Assembly: GCF_042658845.1 (NCBI RefSeq) | Contig: NZ_JBHSRI010000002.1 | Coordinates: forward strand, 310,001 to 374,000 | Source: Paenisporosarcina macmurdoensis | GTDB taxonomy: Bacteria; Bacillota; Bacilli; Bacillales_A; Planococcaceae | Reading direction: 5' to 3' | DNA length: 64,000 nucleotides | In this document: piece by piece, positions 25,034 through 34,183 of the stretch | Numbering within the stretch: position 1 is the first letter of the stretch | Layout of the letters: each line of letters opens with the position of its first letter | Translations under genes and position numbers: made by a program | Notes under the pieces: model-generated | Seen by the model: the letters and a program-made list of their open reading frames with translations, nothing else | Database searches by the model: none | What the model was told of the DNA's origin: nothing

Positions 25034-26518
25034 ATGCAGTCATCTGACTTAATCAGTTGCTTGCCGATTAAAGAAATTCATGGAACACTTCCAAAGGAAA
25101 TATTCGATATCGCGGTTGACTCAAGAAGTGTTCAACCCGAAAGTGTTTTTATCTGTATTAAAGGATATACCGTGGATGGGCATGATTACGCAATGCAGGC
25201 AATTGAAAATGGAGCAAAAATAATTGTTACAGAAAAATATCTTGATTTAGATTACAGCCGCGTTGCGAGTATCGTTGTTGACGATACGACACGAGCGATC
25301 GGGTTAATGGCTTCAAAATTTTATGATTTCCCTTCAAAAGACATGATGATGATTGGAGTCACTGGAACCAACGGTAAAACAAGTGTAAGTGGAATTTTAC
25401 AAAATATGCTACAAGGTTTACAAGTGAAATCCGCTTTAACAGGTACAATTGGTTTTAATTTAAATGGTGTCCTTTATGATTCTGCAAATACAACAAGTGA
25501 TGCACTTAGTACTCAATTAATGATTCAGCGGGCAAAAAATGAAGGCTGTAAGTCGATGATTATGGAAGTATCATCTCATGGATTAGTTCTTGGTCGTTTA
25601 ACAGGGGTTGATTTTGACATGGCCATCTTTACTAATTTGACACATGATCATTTAGATTTTCACGGGACAATGGAACAATATGGACAAGCAAAAGGTTTAT
25701 TATTTTCCCAACTCGGACAAGACTTACAACGTGCAAAACATGCCATTGTAAATTCAGATGATGAATGGTCGAACCGTTTGAAAGAGATGACCGGCTATCC
25801 AGTTTGGACTTACGCCATTCACCAAGACGCACAGTTTCAAGGACGAAATATTCAACTTCAGGCAGATTGCACACAGTTTGAAATGAAGACCCCTGAAGGC
25901 GTTTTTCCTGTACGAATGAATTTGTTGGGAGAGTTCAATGTGTATAACGCATTAGCAGCAACAACAGCTTTGTATACACAAGGATACACAGTTCCTCAAA
26001 TACTAGAACAACTTGAAAAAATTCCTCCAGTAAAAGGAAGAATGGAAAAGTTGAATAGTGATCTACCAATATCCATATTTATTGATTATGCACATACTCC
26101 TGATGCTATTGAAAAAGCGATTTCATCCGTATTACCTTACAAAACACAGCGACTTATCTTTTTAGTAGGAACAGGTGGCAATAGAGATCGTTCAAAACGT
26201 CCAGCAATGGCACAAAAAGCTTCGGTAGCTGATTATGTGATTTTGACGACGGATGACCCTCGTGATGAGCCATATCCATCAATTCTAAGCGATTTAGAGG
26301 TTGGTATGCTTCATAACAACTATGCGTGTATTGGAGACCGAGAAGAAGCTGTAAAGCATGCTATAACAATTGCTGAAGCGGGAGATATCATTATTTTTGC
26401 AGGCAAAGGTCACGAAGATTATCAAATCATCGGCCACAAGAAATATCCACATAGTGATGGAGACATTGCTTTAGTGGCTGGTAAATTGAAATTTCAAGAT
26501 TCACCATCTCGTTCATGA
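25034..26518 (+). CDS. murE: UDP-MurNAc-tripeptide synthetase MurE, probably lysine-type
   Basis: A 494-residue ATP-dependent ligase that adds the third residue to UDP-MurNAc-L-Ala-D-Glu in wall synthesis. GVTGTNGKTS (about 112) is the ATP loop; EVSSHGL, FTNLTHDHLDFHG and DYAHTPDAI are conserved Mur motifs. At residues 407-410 it reads DDPR, whereas meso-diaminopimelate-adding enzymes read DNPR; DDPR occurs in a lysine-adding MurE (Thermotoga). It is outside the usual division cluster and upstream of prfC, as in staphylococci. Together these suggest L-lysine as third residue. Confidence 0.92.
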   Translation: MQSSDLISCLPIKEIHGTLPKEIFDIAVDSRSVQPESVFICIKGYTVDGHDYAMQAIENGAKIIVTEKYLDLDYSRVASIVVDDTTRAIGLMASKFYDFPSKDMMMIGVTGTNGKTSVSGILQNMLQGLQVKSALTGTIGFNLNGVLYDSANTTSDALSTQLMIQRAKNEGCKSMIMEVSSHGLVLGRLTGVDFDMAIFTNLTHDHLDFHGTMEQYGQAKGLLFSQLGQDLQRAKHAIVNSDDEWSNRLKEMTGYPVWTYAIHQDAQFQGRNIQLQADCTQFEMKTPEGVFPVRMNLLGEFNVYNALAATTALYTQGYTVPQILEQLEKIPPVKGRMEKLNSDLPISIFIDYAHTPDAIEKAISSVLPYKTQRLIFLVGTGGNRDRSKRPAMAQKASVADYVILTTDDPRDEPYPSILSDLEVGMLHNNYACIGDREEAVKHAITIAEAGDIIIFAGKGHEDYQIIGHKKYPHSDGDIALVAGKLKFQDSPSRS

Positions 26519-26680
26519 GAAAAGCGTAAAACGCCTTCTAGCTCGACGACGGCGCCGGAATGAAGAAAGGCGAATCGTCTTTCTGACCCCACAAACAGGC
26601 CTAGTTGGCGCTTGGAGCTAGACATAACGAATATAAGTTTGAAGGTGTAGCTGTAATAAACTTATACTTTCTATCATAAG
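26519..26680 (+). repeat. dispersed intergenic repeat, family 1, copy 1
   Basis: A 160-base element that recurs at 47099-47262 (inverted) and 53160-53304. Shared blocks are CTAGCTCGAC, GAATGAAGAAAGGCGAATCG, CTTTCTGACCCCACAAA, GCTTGGAGCTAGACATA and AAGGTGTAGCT...AAACTTATACTTTCTAT. It lies directly after murE. It does not encode a protein. Confidence 0.85.
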
Positions 26681-26754
26681 AAAAGTGTAGCTAGCAATTA
26701 TATCTAAACATAACGACATCCATACTGATGAATTTGTACATCTTGATTCGTATC

Positions 26755-26787
26755 AAAGAACCGATCACAATTGCCGATCGGTTCTTT
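26755..26787 (+). terminator. intrinsic terminator upstream of prfC
   Basis: Perfect 11-bp stem AAGAACCGATC with GATCGGTTCTT and a TTTC end. Confidence 0.8.
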
Positions 26788-26863
26788 CGACATTTTGCTC
26801 ACTTGTAATTTATCCGAAAAATCCATATGATAGTAAAGGAAAAACGAAGGAGAATACCTATTT

Positions 26864-28438
26864 ATGACTACTCAAATTCAAGATCAAATACAAGCAAGAC
26901 GAACGTTTGCAATCATTTCCCATCCAGATGCTGGTAAAACAACGATGACAGAAAAACTGTTATTTTTTGGTGGTGCCATTCGCGATGCAGGAACGGTGAA
27001 AGCGAAAAAAACAGGGAAATTTGCAACATCTGACTGGATGGAAATTGAAAAACAACGTGGAATTTCAGTTACATCTTCCGTAATGCAATTTGATTACGAC
27101 GATTGTCGTATTAATATTTTAGATACACCAGGTCACCAAGATTTCAGTGAAGATACGTATCGTACTTTAATGGCCGTTGATAGTGCTGTGATGATTGTGG
27201 ATGCTGCAAAGGGAATAGAAGCTCAAACCATTAAATTATTTAAAGTTTGTCGTTTACGCGGTATTCCAATTTTTACGTTTATTAATAAATTAGACCGCCA
27301 AGGGAAAGAGCCTCTTGAATTAATGGAAGAATTAGAAGAAGTATTGGGCATTGAATCATATGCAATGAATTGGCCGATCGGTATGGGGAAAGAGTTTTTA
27401 GGGATTTATGATCGCTTTAATAATCGCATAGAGCAATTCCGTAAAGATGGCACTGACCGCTTTTTACCATTAACTGAAGACGGTGGATTAGCAGTTGATC
27501 ATTCAATGAAAAAAACGTCTTACTACACACAAGCACTAGACGATATTATGTTGTTAAATGAAGCAGGAAATGATTTTGATCAAGAAAAAGTGAAAAATGG
27601 TAAAATGACACCTGTATTTTTCGGTAGTGCTTTAACTAATTTCGGCGTTCAAACATTTTTAGAAACCTATTTACAATTTGCGCCTACGCCACAACCGCGT
27701 AAAACAGATGCGGATGTAGAAATAAATCCAGTGACAGATGAATTTTCTGGATTTATTTTCAAGATTCAAGCGAATATGAATCCTGCTCATCGTGACCGCA
27801 TTGCTTTTGTACGTATTGTTTCAGGGAAATTTGAGCGTGGAATGACAGTCACATTATCTCGTACAGGTAAGACATTTAAATTAACGCAATCCACTCAGTT
27901 TTTAGCTGATGAACGTGAAACCGTGGAGACTGCTGTCGCAGGAGATATCATTGGTCTACATGACACTGGAAGTTATCAAATTGGTGACACCATTGTTGGT
28001 GGAAAGAAAACGTTCAGCTACGAGAAATTGCCACAATTTACTCCAGAATTATTTGTCCGTGTAACAGCCAAGAATGTTATGAAGTCGAAGCATTTCAATA
28101 AAGGTATCATGCAATTGGTCCAAGAAGGAGCAATTCAGTATTACAAAACCTTGCATACAGAAGACGTCATATTAGGCGCTGTAGGTCAACTTCAATTCGA
28201 AGTGTTCGAACACCGAATGAAAAATGAATACAACGTAGATGTCCGCATGGAACCAATTGGCAACAAAATTGCTCGCTGGATTCAAAATGAAGGCGATGTA
28301 AAAGAATCTATGTCAAGTCCACGTAGCATGCTTGTACGTGATCGATATGATCGATATGTTTTCTTGTTTGAAAATGATTTTGCGATGCGTTGGTTCCATG
28401 ATAAAAATGACAATATTGAATTGTTTAGTTTGTTATAA
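26864..28438 (+). CDS. prfC: peptide chain release factor 3
   Basis: A 524-residue translational GTPase that recycles release factors RF1 and RF2 from the ribosome. G1 is HPDAGKTT, the switch region holds EKQRGISVTSSVMQF, G3 is DTPGHQDF and G4 is NKLD. The rest matches domains 2 and 3 of RF3. GAAGGAGA is placed 10 bases before the ATG. It sits behind murE but a terminator and a repeat lie between, so it has its own promoter. Confidence 0.96.
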   Translation: MTTQIQDQIQARRTFAIISHPDAGKTTMTEKLLFFGGAIRDAGTVKAKKTGKFATSDWMEIEKQRGISVTSSVMQFDYDDCRINILDTPGHQDFSEDTYRTLMAVDSAVMIVDAAKGIEAQTIKLFKVCRLRGIPIFTFINKLDRQGKEPLELMEELEEVLGIESYAMNWPIGMGKEFLGIYDRFNNRIEQFRKDGTDRFLPLTEDGGLAVDHSMKKTSYYTQALDDIMLLNEAGNDFDQEKVKNGKMTPVFFGSALTNFGVQTFLETYLQFAPTPQPRKTDADVEINPVTDEFSGFIFKIQANMNPAHRDRIAFVRIVSGKFERGMTVTLSRTGKTFKLTQSTQFLADERETVETAVAGDIIGLHDTGSYQIGDTIVGGKKTFSYEKLPQFTPELFVRVTAKNVMKSKHFNKGIMQLVQEGAIQYYKTLHTEDVILGAVGQLQFEVFEHRMKNEYNVDVRMEPIGNKIARWIQNEGDVKESMSSPRSMLVRDRYDRYVFLFENDFAMRWFHDKNDNIELFSLL

Positions 28439-28446
28439 GAAAAGAG

Positions 28447-28497
28447 GGGGCTGTCCTAAATGTCATGAAATATGACTATGGGCAGTTCCTTTTTTAT
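28447..28497 (+). terminator. intrinsic terminator of prfC
   Basis: Outer stem GGGGCTGTCC with GGGCAGTTCC (G-T pairs allowed) and an inner GTCAT/ATGAC stem, followed by TTTTTT. Confidence 0.75.
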
Positions 28498-28507
28498 ATT
28501 TTGTCAA

Positions 28508-28640
28508 GATAATTTCCGTTGCAGGCGGACGCTTTCCGCGGGCGAGGTCGAGCCTCCTCGGTCGCAAAATGCTCCCTGTGGGGTCTCGACTGTCTGGCTT
28601 TTCCCGCTGGAGTCGCCGCCTTCCACTTCAATCAACTATA
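28508..28640. repeat. GC-rich intergenic repeat of a type common in Bacillus
   Basis: Contains CGGACGCTTTCCGCGGGC, GAGCCTCCTCGG, GTGGGGTCTCGACTGTC and CCCGCTGGAGTCGCCGCC. I know very similar blocks from intergenic regions of many Bacillus genomes. Its base composition is far above the neighbouring sequence. One copy is seen here. Confidence 0.75.
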
Positions 28641-28982
28641 AGTCGTAATGTGCAAAAAAAAGACAATAATAAAAAGGCTTTATGTTCCAACGTTGATTCA
28701 GAAAAAACTAATATTTGTCCACTTATTTTATATTAGGGACTTATTAGACAACTCCTTTTCTGTTTTTGTTGACCTGTCAAACTATATTGTAGTTTATAGT
28801 GTTAGCATGTCTCAAGTTTCGCAAGACCGAACAAGTTTGAAAAAATATTCGTGTGGGTCTCCGGCTTGGGGCAGCAGGATGTGCGTTTTTAATCTTCGAT
28901 TCCTTAGCATGTTAAGCGCAAAATGCACTCTTTTGTATGTTTTTAATATCAACAGTATTTTTTAATAGTAAAAATAATTGAA
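28641..28982. other. non-coding stretch between repeats
   Basis: A plus-strand frame at 28648-28965 is open but has no ribosome site and crosses repeat-like sequence (GTGTGGGTCTCCGGC...). I treat it as non-coding. Confidence 0.55.
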
Positions 28983-29170
28983 GCAGGAAGAGACCGAAAT
29001 AGTATCTTCGGTCGAATATCTGCTTAAAGAAACCTTCTAATCTTTAGTAAACCAAAACATTATTACTGTGGATTTGCAGGTTGCAAGAGAGCGAAGGATG
29101 CACATCCGCCGCACGATAATTTATAAAAAGAGGATGGGCGCGTGACGTAGTCACAAGCCCATCCTCTTTA
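28983..29170 (+). repeat. dispersed intergenic repeat, family 2, copy 1
   Basis: Begins with a GACCGAA...TTCGGTC hairpin and GAATATCT, followed by CTTTAGTAAACCAAA, GGTTGCAAGAGAGCGAAGGA and a long hairpin (AAAGAGGATGGG paired with CCCATCCTCTTT). Related copies lie at 58838-58975 and 59408-59560. No coding content. Confidence 0.75.
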
Positions 29171-29502
29171 TTCTCTAAATTATTATGCAGTAGGTAAAGC
29201 GTCCATAGCGAACTGAAAACTTGTCTATCCACTGCAACTTGCCTAATGTATCGCATGTACTACCTAGATTGAAAAACACTCTATATCCACGTAATTGCGA
29301 CATGCGAAGCGCAAATAGCTCATAATATCCATTAGCGTTCTTTACCATAACTTTAAATAAATAAGAAACCTATAATTTGTATCCACGTAGAAATATTGTC
29401 AATCTTGTGTCAGTGTAACTTTAAGGACGATTCATGTTTGAAGTAACTGGGCGTAACGCATATGATAGAGAGACAAGTTAGTGCAAGAAAGGAATATATG
29501 AA
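29171..29502. other. intergenic leader of the RND gene
   Basis: No gene seen. The last 20 bases carry AAAGGAA before the RND start codon; no clear repressor palindrome was found. Confidence 0.5.
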
Positions 29503-32500
29503 ATGAAAATTAGCGATTTTTCTATAAAACGTCCGGTATTTACAATCGTCATCATGTTTTTGGTCATTATTTTAGGAGCCGTATCCTTTTTCAAAATCCC
29601 AGTTACCTTAATTCCTGAGCTGAATCCACCAATTGGTGTAGTGGTAACTAGTTATCCTGGGGCAAGCCCGACGGAAGTCAGTGAAAAAGTGACAAAACCG
29701 TTGGAAACAAGCTTATCTACTCTACCAGGTATCAAAACGTTGCAATCTTCTTCTAGAGAAGGTGCAAACTTCATTTTATTACAGTTTGATTGGACAACCA
29801 ACATTGATGATGTGCAGGCGGATATCATGCAACGTATTGATCAAACTCCCGTTCCAGATGAATCACAGAAACCACGATTTATAAAATTCGATCCTGCTCA
29901 GTTTCCAGTCATTCAACTTTCACTCCGAGCTCCTGAAAATGGTGGGGATGTTCGAGTAATTGCAGAGCAATTAGAAAAAGAACTTCGTCGCACTGACGGG
30001 GTAGCCAGTGTTAATGTTTCTGGTGCATTGGTGGAAGAAGTGCAAATTTTGCTTGATCAACAAAAGCTAGAAGATAAAGGTTTAGCACAATCTGATATTG
30101 TGCAACTGATTCAAGCCAATAATGTCTCTTTTCCGGGAGATCCTATTGAAACAGAAGATGGCAAACAATTAACTACTCGAATAGTCAGCACTTTAACAAC
30201 AATTGAAGATATTCAAAATCTGGTTGTTACAGTTAATCCATTAGATGGTAAAAACGTCCTTGTGGGGGACGTAGCAACCGTCGCATTAACAGAGCAAGAA
30301 ACATCTATAGAAACACGTGCCAATGAAGAACCTGCTGTATTAATGTCAGTGTTGCAAGAATCTGGTGCAAATACAGCGGATGTATCTACCTCTTTTAAAG
30401 AGTCATTAGAAGAACTTTTACAAAAAGACGAATTTAAAGGTGTAGAAGCAGATATTTTGTTTGATCAAGGGGATTATGTGAAATTGGCCATTGGCAACAT
30501 CGGCTCCTCTTTAATATTTGGTGGTCTTTTCGCCATGTTGGTACTGTTTGTGTTCTTGAGAGGCATAAAGAGCCCTATTATTATAGGTATCGCGATTCCT
30601 TATTCGGTCATTGTGACATTTGTTTTAATGTATTTTGCAGATTTTGCTCTTAACATTATGACCTTGGGTGCACTTGCACTTGGAATAGGTATGTTAGTCG
30701 ATAATGCCATAGTCGTAATAGAAAACATTGAACGTCATCTTGCTATGGGCAAAAACTCTAAAACTGCAGCTTCAGACGGAACGAAAGAAGTGTCTGGTGC
30801 CATTATTGCTTCTACCTTAACAACGGTAGCTGTTTTCGTACCTGTTATCTTTATTACAGGATTGATTGGACAGATATTCAAGGAGTTTGCATTAACGATT
30901 TCATTTAGTTTAGTCGCTTCGTTGGTAGTGGCATTAACTGTTATTCCAATGCTTGCTAGTCGTATGTTGACTAAACCGAAAGGCGATCCTGATGCGAAAA
31001 GACGACGTTCGAAATCATATAATAAATTTGAACGCTCAGTTAAATGGGCACTAGGACATCGTCTAATAGTTATGATAATCACGACCATCATGTTAGGGGC
31101 AGGGGCATTTGGTTTATTCCAAGTGGGTACTGAATTTTTACCTGCAACAGATGAAGGATTTGTCAGTGTCAACGTAGAACTTGAAAATGGCTCATCTACA
31201 AGTGCAACAAAAGAAGTTGTCAAAGGGATAGAAGAAACATTAAAGAAACAAAAAGATGTAGATGTATACGTTAGCTTAGTGGGAGGTACTCAACAAGGAC
31301 AGTCACAAGGGTCTTCCGAAACTAATAGAGCAGAAATATATGTAAAACTGGTTCCGTTAGATGATCGTGACCGCTCAGTATTTGAGTTTGTTGATGAAGT
31401 ACAACCAACAGTTTTGAAACAAGTAGGAGACAAAGCAGAAGTTAGTTTTAACTTACAAACTGCTGCTGGCTCAACACCCAATTCACTGTCATTTACAGTG
31501 ACGGATACCGATAATCAACGCTTAGAAAAAGCAGTCATTGACATCCGTAAGTCGATAAGTGAGTTGGACTCTGTTACTGAAATTTCAAATGACTTAGAAG
31601 ATACAATTGATGAAATTCAAATGACTGTTAACAAAGCAGCAGCAACTGAATATGGTCTTGCACCTGCTCAGATTGCACAAACGGTAAATAGTGTGACACG
31701 AGGGGCTTTTGCAACTCAGATTATTTCTGAAAATGATGATGTCTACGGTGTCTATGTAAAATACGACGAAAAGGATCGTAGTAGTATCGAGCAATTAAAA
31801 AAGTTAAAGCTACGAACACCTTCAGGTCAATTTGTTGAACTACAAGAAATAGCTACTATTGATATTGCTCAAGGACCAGTTTCTATTCGTAGAGTTGATC
31901 AAGCGAGCTCAGTTAATTTTACAATTAAATATGCATCTAACAATTCCCTTGGTGAAATGTCAGATCAAGTAGACGAAGCCATTGAAAAACTAGAGTTGCC
32001 AGAAGAAGTTGACATTACTTTTGGTGGAGATCGAGAGTTATTTGAGAGTGCAATTAATGATATGTTACTTGCAGTTTTACTTGCAGTAGTACTGGTCTAT
32101 ATTGTAATGGCAGCTCAGTTCGAATCGTTTAAATATCCGTTTGTCATTATGTTCTCAGTTCCATTAATGATTATTGGCGTTGCTCTAGGCTTATTTGTCA
32201 CTCAAACACCTATTAGTATCACAGCAGTCATTGGTTTATTAGTTCTCGTCGGTATCGTCGTAAATAATGGAATTATGCTAGTTGATTTTATAAATCAGCG
32301 CAAAAAAGAAGGGTATTCTTCTTATGAAGCGATAGTTTCTTCCGCTCGAGATCGCGTACGACCTATATTAATGACGGCATTAACTACAATTCTAGGGTTA
32401 CTACCCTTAGCTGTTGGTATTGGTCAAGGAACAGAAATTAATCAACCAATGGGTATTGTTGTTATTGGTGGACTAATTAGTTCAACGTTATTAACTCTTT

Positions 32501-32556
32501 ATGTAATTCCGGTTATTTATAGCTTATTTGACCGTGAAACACGACGAAGTTCATAA
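29503..32556 (+). CDS. RND-family efflux permease (SwrC/YerP-like)
   Basis: A 1017-residue inner-membrane proton-driven efflux pump of the HAE/AcrB type. The N-terminal helix SIKRPVFTIVIMFLVIILGA is typical; large extracytoplasmic loops follow helices 1 and 7. The proton-relay aspartate lies in ALGIGMLVDNAIVVIENIERH, and GIVVNNGIMLVDFINQ is the second-half counterpart. Named relatives in Gram-positives include B. subtilis SwrC, which protects from surfactin. No adaptor or outer-membrane gene is adjacent, as expected for a Gram-positive. It is a single-gene unit. Confidence 0.93.
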   Translation: MKISDFSIKRPVFTIVIMFLVIILGAVSFFKIPVTLIPELNPPIGVVVTSYPGASPTEVSEKVTKPLETSLSTLPGIKTLQSSSREGANFILLQFDWTTNIDDVQADIMQRIDQTPVPDESQKPRFIKFDPAQFPVIQLSLRAPENGGDVRVIAEQLEKELRRTDGVASVNVSGALVEEVQILLDQQKLEDKGLAQSDIVQLIQANNVSFPGDPIETEDGKQLTTRIVSTLTTIEDIQNLVVTVNPLDGKNVLVGDVATVALTEQETSIETRANEEPAVLMSVLQESGANTADVSTSFKESLEELLQKDEFKGVEADILFDQGDYVKLAIGNIGSSLIFGGLFAMLVLFVFLRGIKSPIIIGIAIPYSVIVTFVLMYFADFALNIMTLGALALGIGMLVDNAIVVIENIERHLAMGKNSKTAASDGTKEVSGAIIASTLTTVAVFVPVIFITGLIGQIFKEFALTISFSLVASLVVALTVIPMLASRMLTKPKGDPDAKRRRSKSYNKFERSVKWALGHRLIVMIITTIMLGAGAFGLFQVGTEFLPATDEGFVSVNVELENGSSTSATKEVVKGIEETLKKQKDVDVYVSLVGGTQQGQSQGSSETNRAEIYVKLVPLDDRDRSVFEFVDEVQPTVLKQVGDKAEVSFNLQTAAGSTPNSLSFTVTDTDNQRLEKAVIDIRKSISELDSVTEISNDLEDTIDEIQMTVNKAAATEYGLAPAQIAQTVNSVTRGAFATQIISENDDVYGVYVKYDEKDRSSIEQLKKLKLRTPSGQFVELQEIATIDIAQGPVSIRRVDQASSVNFTIKYASNNSLGEMSDQVDEAIEKLELPEEVDITFGGDRELFESAINDMLLAVLLAVVLVYIVMAAQFESFKYPFVIMFSVPLMIIGVALGLFVTQTPISITAVIGLLVLVGIVVNNGIMLVDFINQRKKEGYSSYEAIVSSARDRVRPILMTALTTILGLLPLAVGIGQGTEINQPMGIVVIGGLISSTLLTLYVIPVIYSLFDRETRRSS

Positions 32557-32578
32557 CGATTAATTTCGAAAAAATGGT

Positions 32579-32614
32579 ACGTCTATTCTTAATCAAGAAT
32601 AGACGTTGTTTTTT
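32579..32614 (+). terminator. intrinsic terminator of the RND gene
   Basis: Perfect 12-bp stem ACGTCTATTCTT with AAGAATAGACGT and a T run. Confidence 0.92.
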
Positions 32615-32662
32615 CATTCGTATTTTTGTATTATTCAATAAACAAGAGTTTGGAGGCGCCTC

Positions 32663-33748
32663 ATGCACATTCCTTTTATTACAGGATTTCCAGGATTCAT
32701 ATCTAGACAAATAATAGTCGAATTAATTCAACAGAAAAAAGTTGAGACGATTTATGCTGTGGTTCTACCTTCACAAATGAAGATAGCTAAAGAAGTAGCG
32801 GGGGAACTAGTAAAGGGTTCACAGAACGTTAATATTCATATAGTAGAAGGGGATATCACTTTACCTTCTATGGGCATGTCAGAAGAAAGTTTACAAGAAG
32901 TTCGTGAACAAGTGACCATTGTTTGGCATTTAGCAGCATTGTATGATTTAGCTGTACCTAGAGAAGCGGCGTGGAAAGTCAATGTACATGGCACGCAAAT
33001 GGTTAATGATTTTGTTCAAACTCTGCCAAAAATTTCGAGGTATATGTACTTCAGTACGGCATACGTAGCAGGTACACGTGAAGGTGTTTTGCGTGAAGAT
33101 GAACTAATTCGCCCAAATGCGTTTAAAAATTATTATGAAGAGACTAAGTTTGAAGCTGAGCTACTTGTTGAAAAGATTAAAGCTACCGTTCCAACAACGA
33201 TTATTCGCCCAGGAATTGTTCGAGGACATTCGGTGACAGGAGAAACAATTAAGTTTGATGGTCCTTATTTCTTTATTAATATGATTGATAATTTAAGTAA
33301 ACTTCCAGTCATTCCATATGTAGGAAAGTCAAATGCGTTTATTAATGTCGTGCCTATTGATTTTATTATTAAAGCAGTTGTTTATTGTAGTGAGAATGAA
33401 CGAGCATCTGGCAAAACTCTTCATTTAACCGATCCGAATTCTCATCCGGTTGAAGAAGTGTATCGTCATATGGTTTGGGAAATAACAGGTAAATTACCAA
33501 AAGGACGCTTTCCTCTGTCTCTTGCAAAAAAAGGGCTTCAATTAAAGTTTGTAAGAAAGACATTAGGTGTGGAAAAAGAAACGTTGGATTATTTAACTTG
33601 GGCAGCCCAGTTTGATACAACAGCGACTGATGAAGTGTTGAAAGATAGCGATATTGTATGTGCTGATTTTATTGATTCTTTGCCTACAATGATTGCATTT
33701 TATCAATTGCACAAAAAAGAAGATCACTATCATATTCAGATTAAGTAG
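32663..33748 (+). CDS. extended-SDR NAD(P)-binding protein (thioester-reductase/epimerase-like)
   Basis: A 361-residue extended short-chain dehydrogenase. The cofactor loop is FITGFPGFISRQ, VEGDITLPSMGMS and VWHLAALYDL follow, and the catalytic pair is YYEETKFEAE (Tyr-x-x-x-Lys). FSTAYVAGT carries the serine. This pattern is shared by the reductase domains of fatty acyl-CoA and thioester reductases, so a fatty or polyketide-type acyl substrate is possible. It stands alone behind a GGAGG ribosome site; nothing nearby defines its substrate. Confidence 0.82.
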   Translation: MHIPFITGFPGFISRQIIVELIQQKKVETIYAVVLPSQMKIAKEVAGELVKGSQNVNIHIVEGDITLPSMGMSEESLQEVREQVTIVWHLAALYDLAVPREAAWKVNVHGTQMVNDFVQTLPKISRYMYFSTAYVAGTREGVLREDELIRPNAFKNYYEETKFEAELLVEKIKATVPTTIIRPGIVRGHSVTGETIKFDGPYFFINMIDNLSKLPVIPYVGKSNAFINVVPIDFIIKAVVYCSENERASGKTLHLTDPNSHPVEEVYRHMVWEITGKLPKGRFPLSLAKKGLQLKFVRKTLGVEKETLDYLTWAAQFDTTATDEVLKDSDIVCADFIDSLPTMIAFYQLHKKEDHYHIQIK

Positions 33749-33821
33749 TCCTGTGTTTACCAAATTTACGGATTATGATATGATTAGGATACATGAAAAC
33801 TTAATAGACTTTTGACTGTTG

Positions 33822-33925
33822 TCAAAGGGGAGTAGCTATAGGGGAACCTATTTCATAGTCGTCATTACGTGGGGAAACCCATCGGTTATGATAGCCATTT
33901 TACAATGTGCTTAGCAAGACCTTTG
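33822..33925 (+). promoter_or_regulatory. yybP-ykoY (Mn2+) riboswitch aptamer
   Basis: The leader contains the conserved elements of this class: CAAAGGGGAGTAGC at the 5' end, GTCGTCATTACG, a GGGGAAACCC stem, and AAGACCTTTGCC at the 3' end. CAAAGG can pair with CCTTTG to close P1. Known members sense Mn2+ and control TerC/YkoY exporters, and a TerC gene lies downstream. Confidence 0.88.
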
Positions 33926-33952
33926 CCTTTTATTAGGCATAGGTCTTTTTTG
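33916..33952 (+). terminator. riboswitch expression-platform terminator
   Basis: Stem AAGACCTTTGCC with GGCATAGGTCTT, then TTTTTT. Its left arm includes the CCTTTG needed for aptamer P1, so the two folds exclude each other: Mn2+ binding would favour read-through (ON switch). Confidence 0.85.
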
Positions 33953-34183
33953 TTTTCAAAAATAAGGTAGTTCAAAAAGTCCGCAAAAAATAGCTGTCGT
34001 GTATCTTCGTTGTTTTGCTTTTCGCGCTCATGTATAAAATGATGCGGTCCGGTAATAAAGGGGCGTCGCCTCATACCGAAAACAAAGGTCACTCAGCCAA
34101 GGCACTATAAATGGTATCATCTGAGTACCTTTAATGAGCTCTTATTATGCTGCTTTTTGAACATTCATTTAAAGGAGATTAAC
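33953..34183 (+). other. long leader between riboswitch terminator and terC
   Basis: About 230 bases lie between the terminator and the gene. The part 33965-34085 (GTTCAAAAAGTCCGCAAAAA, then GATGCGGTCCGGTAATAAAG) looks like an inserted intergenic repeat. A long hairpin follows (AAAGGTCACTCAG with CTGAGTACCTTT, 34084-34133). Confidence 0.5.

Noticed and set aside
28648..28965. open frame of about 105 codons on the plus strand
   Set aside because: No ribosome site, composition unlike nearby genes, and it crosses repeat-like DNA in a gene-free gap.
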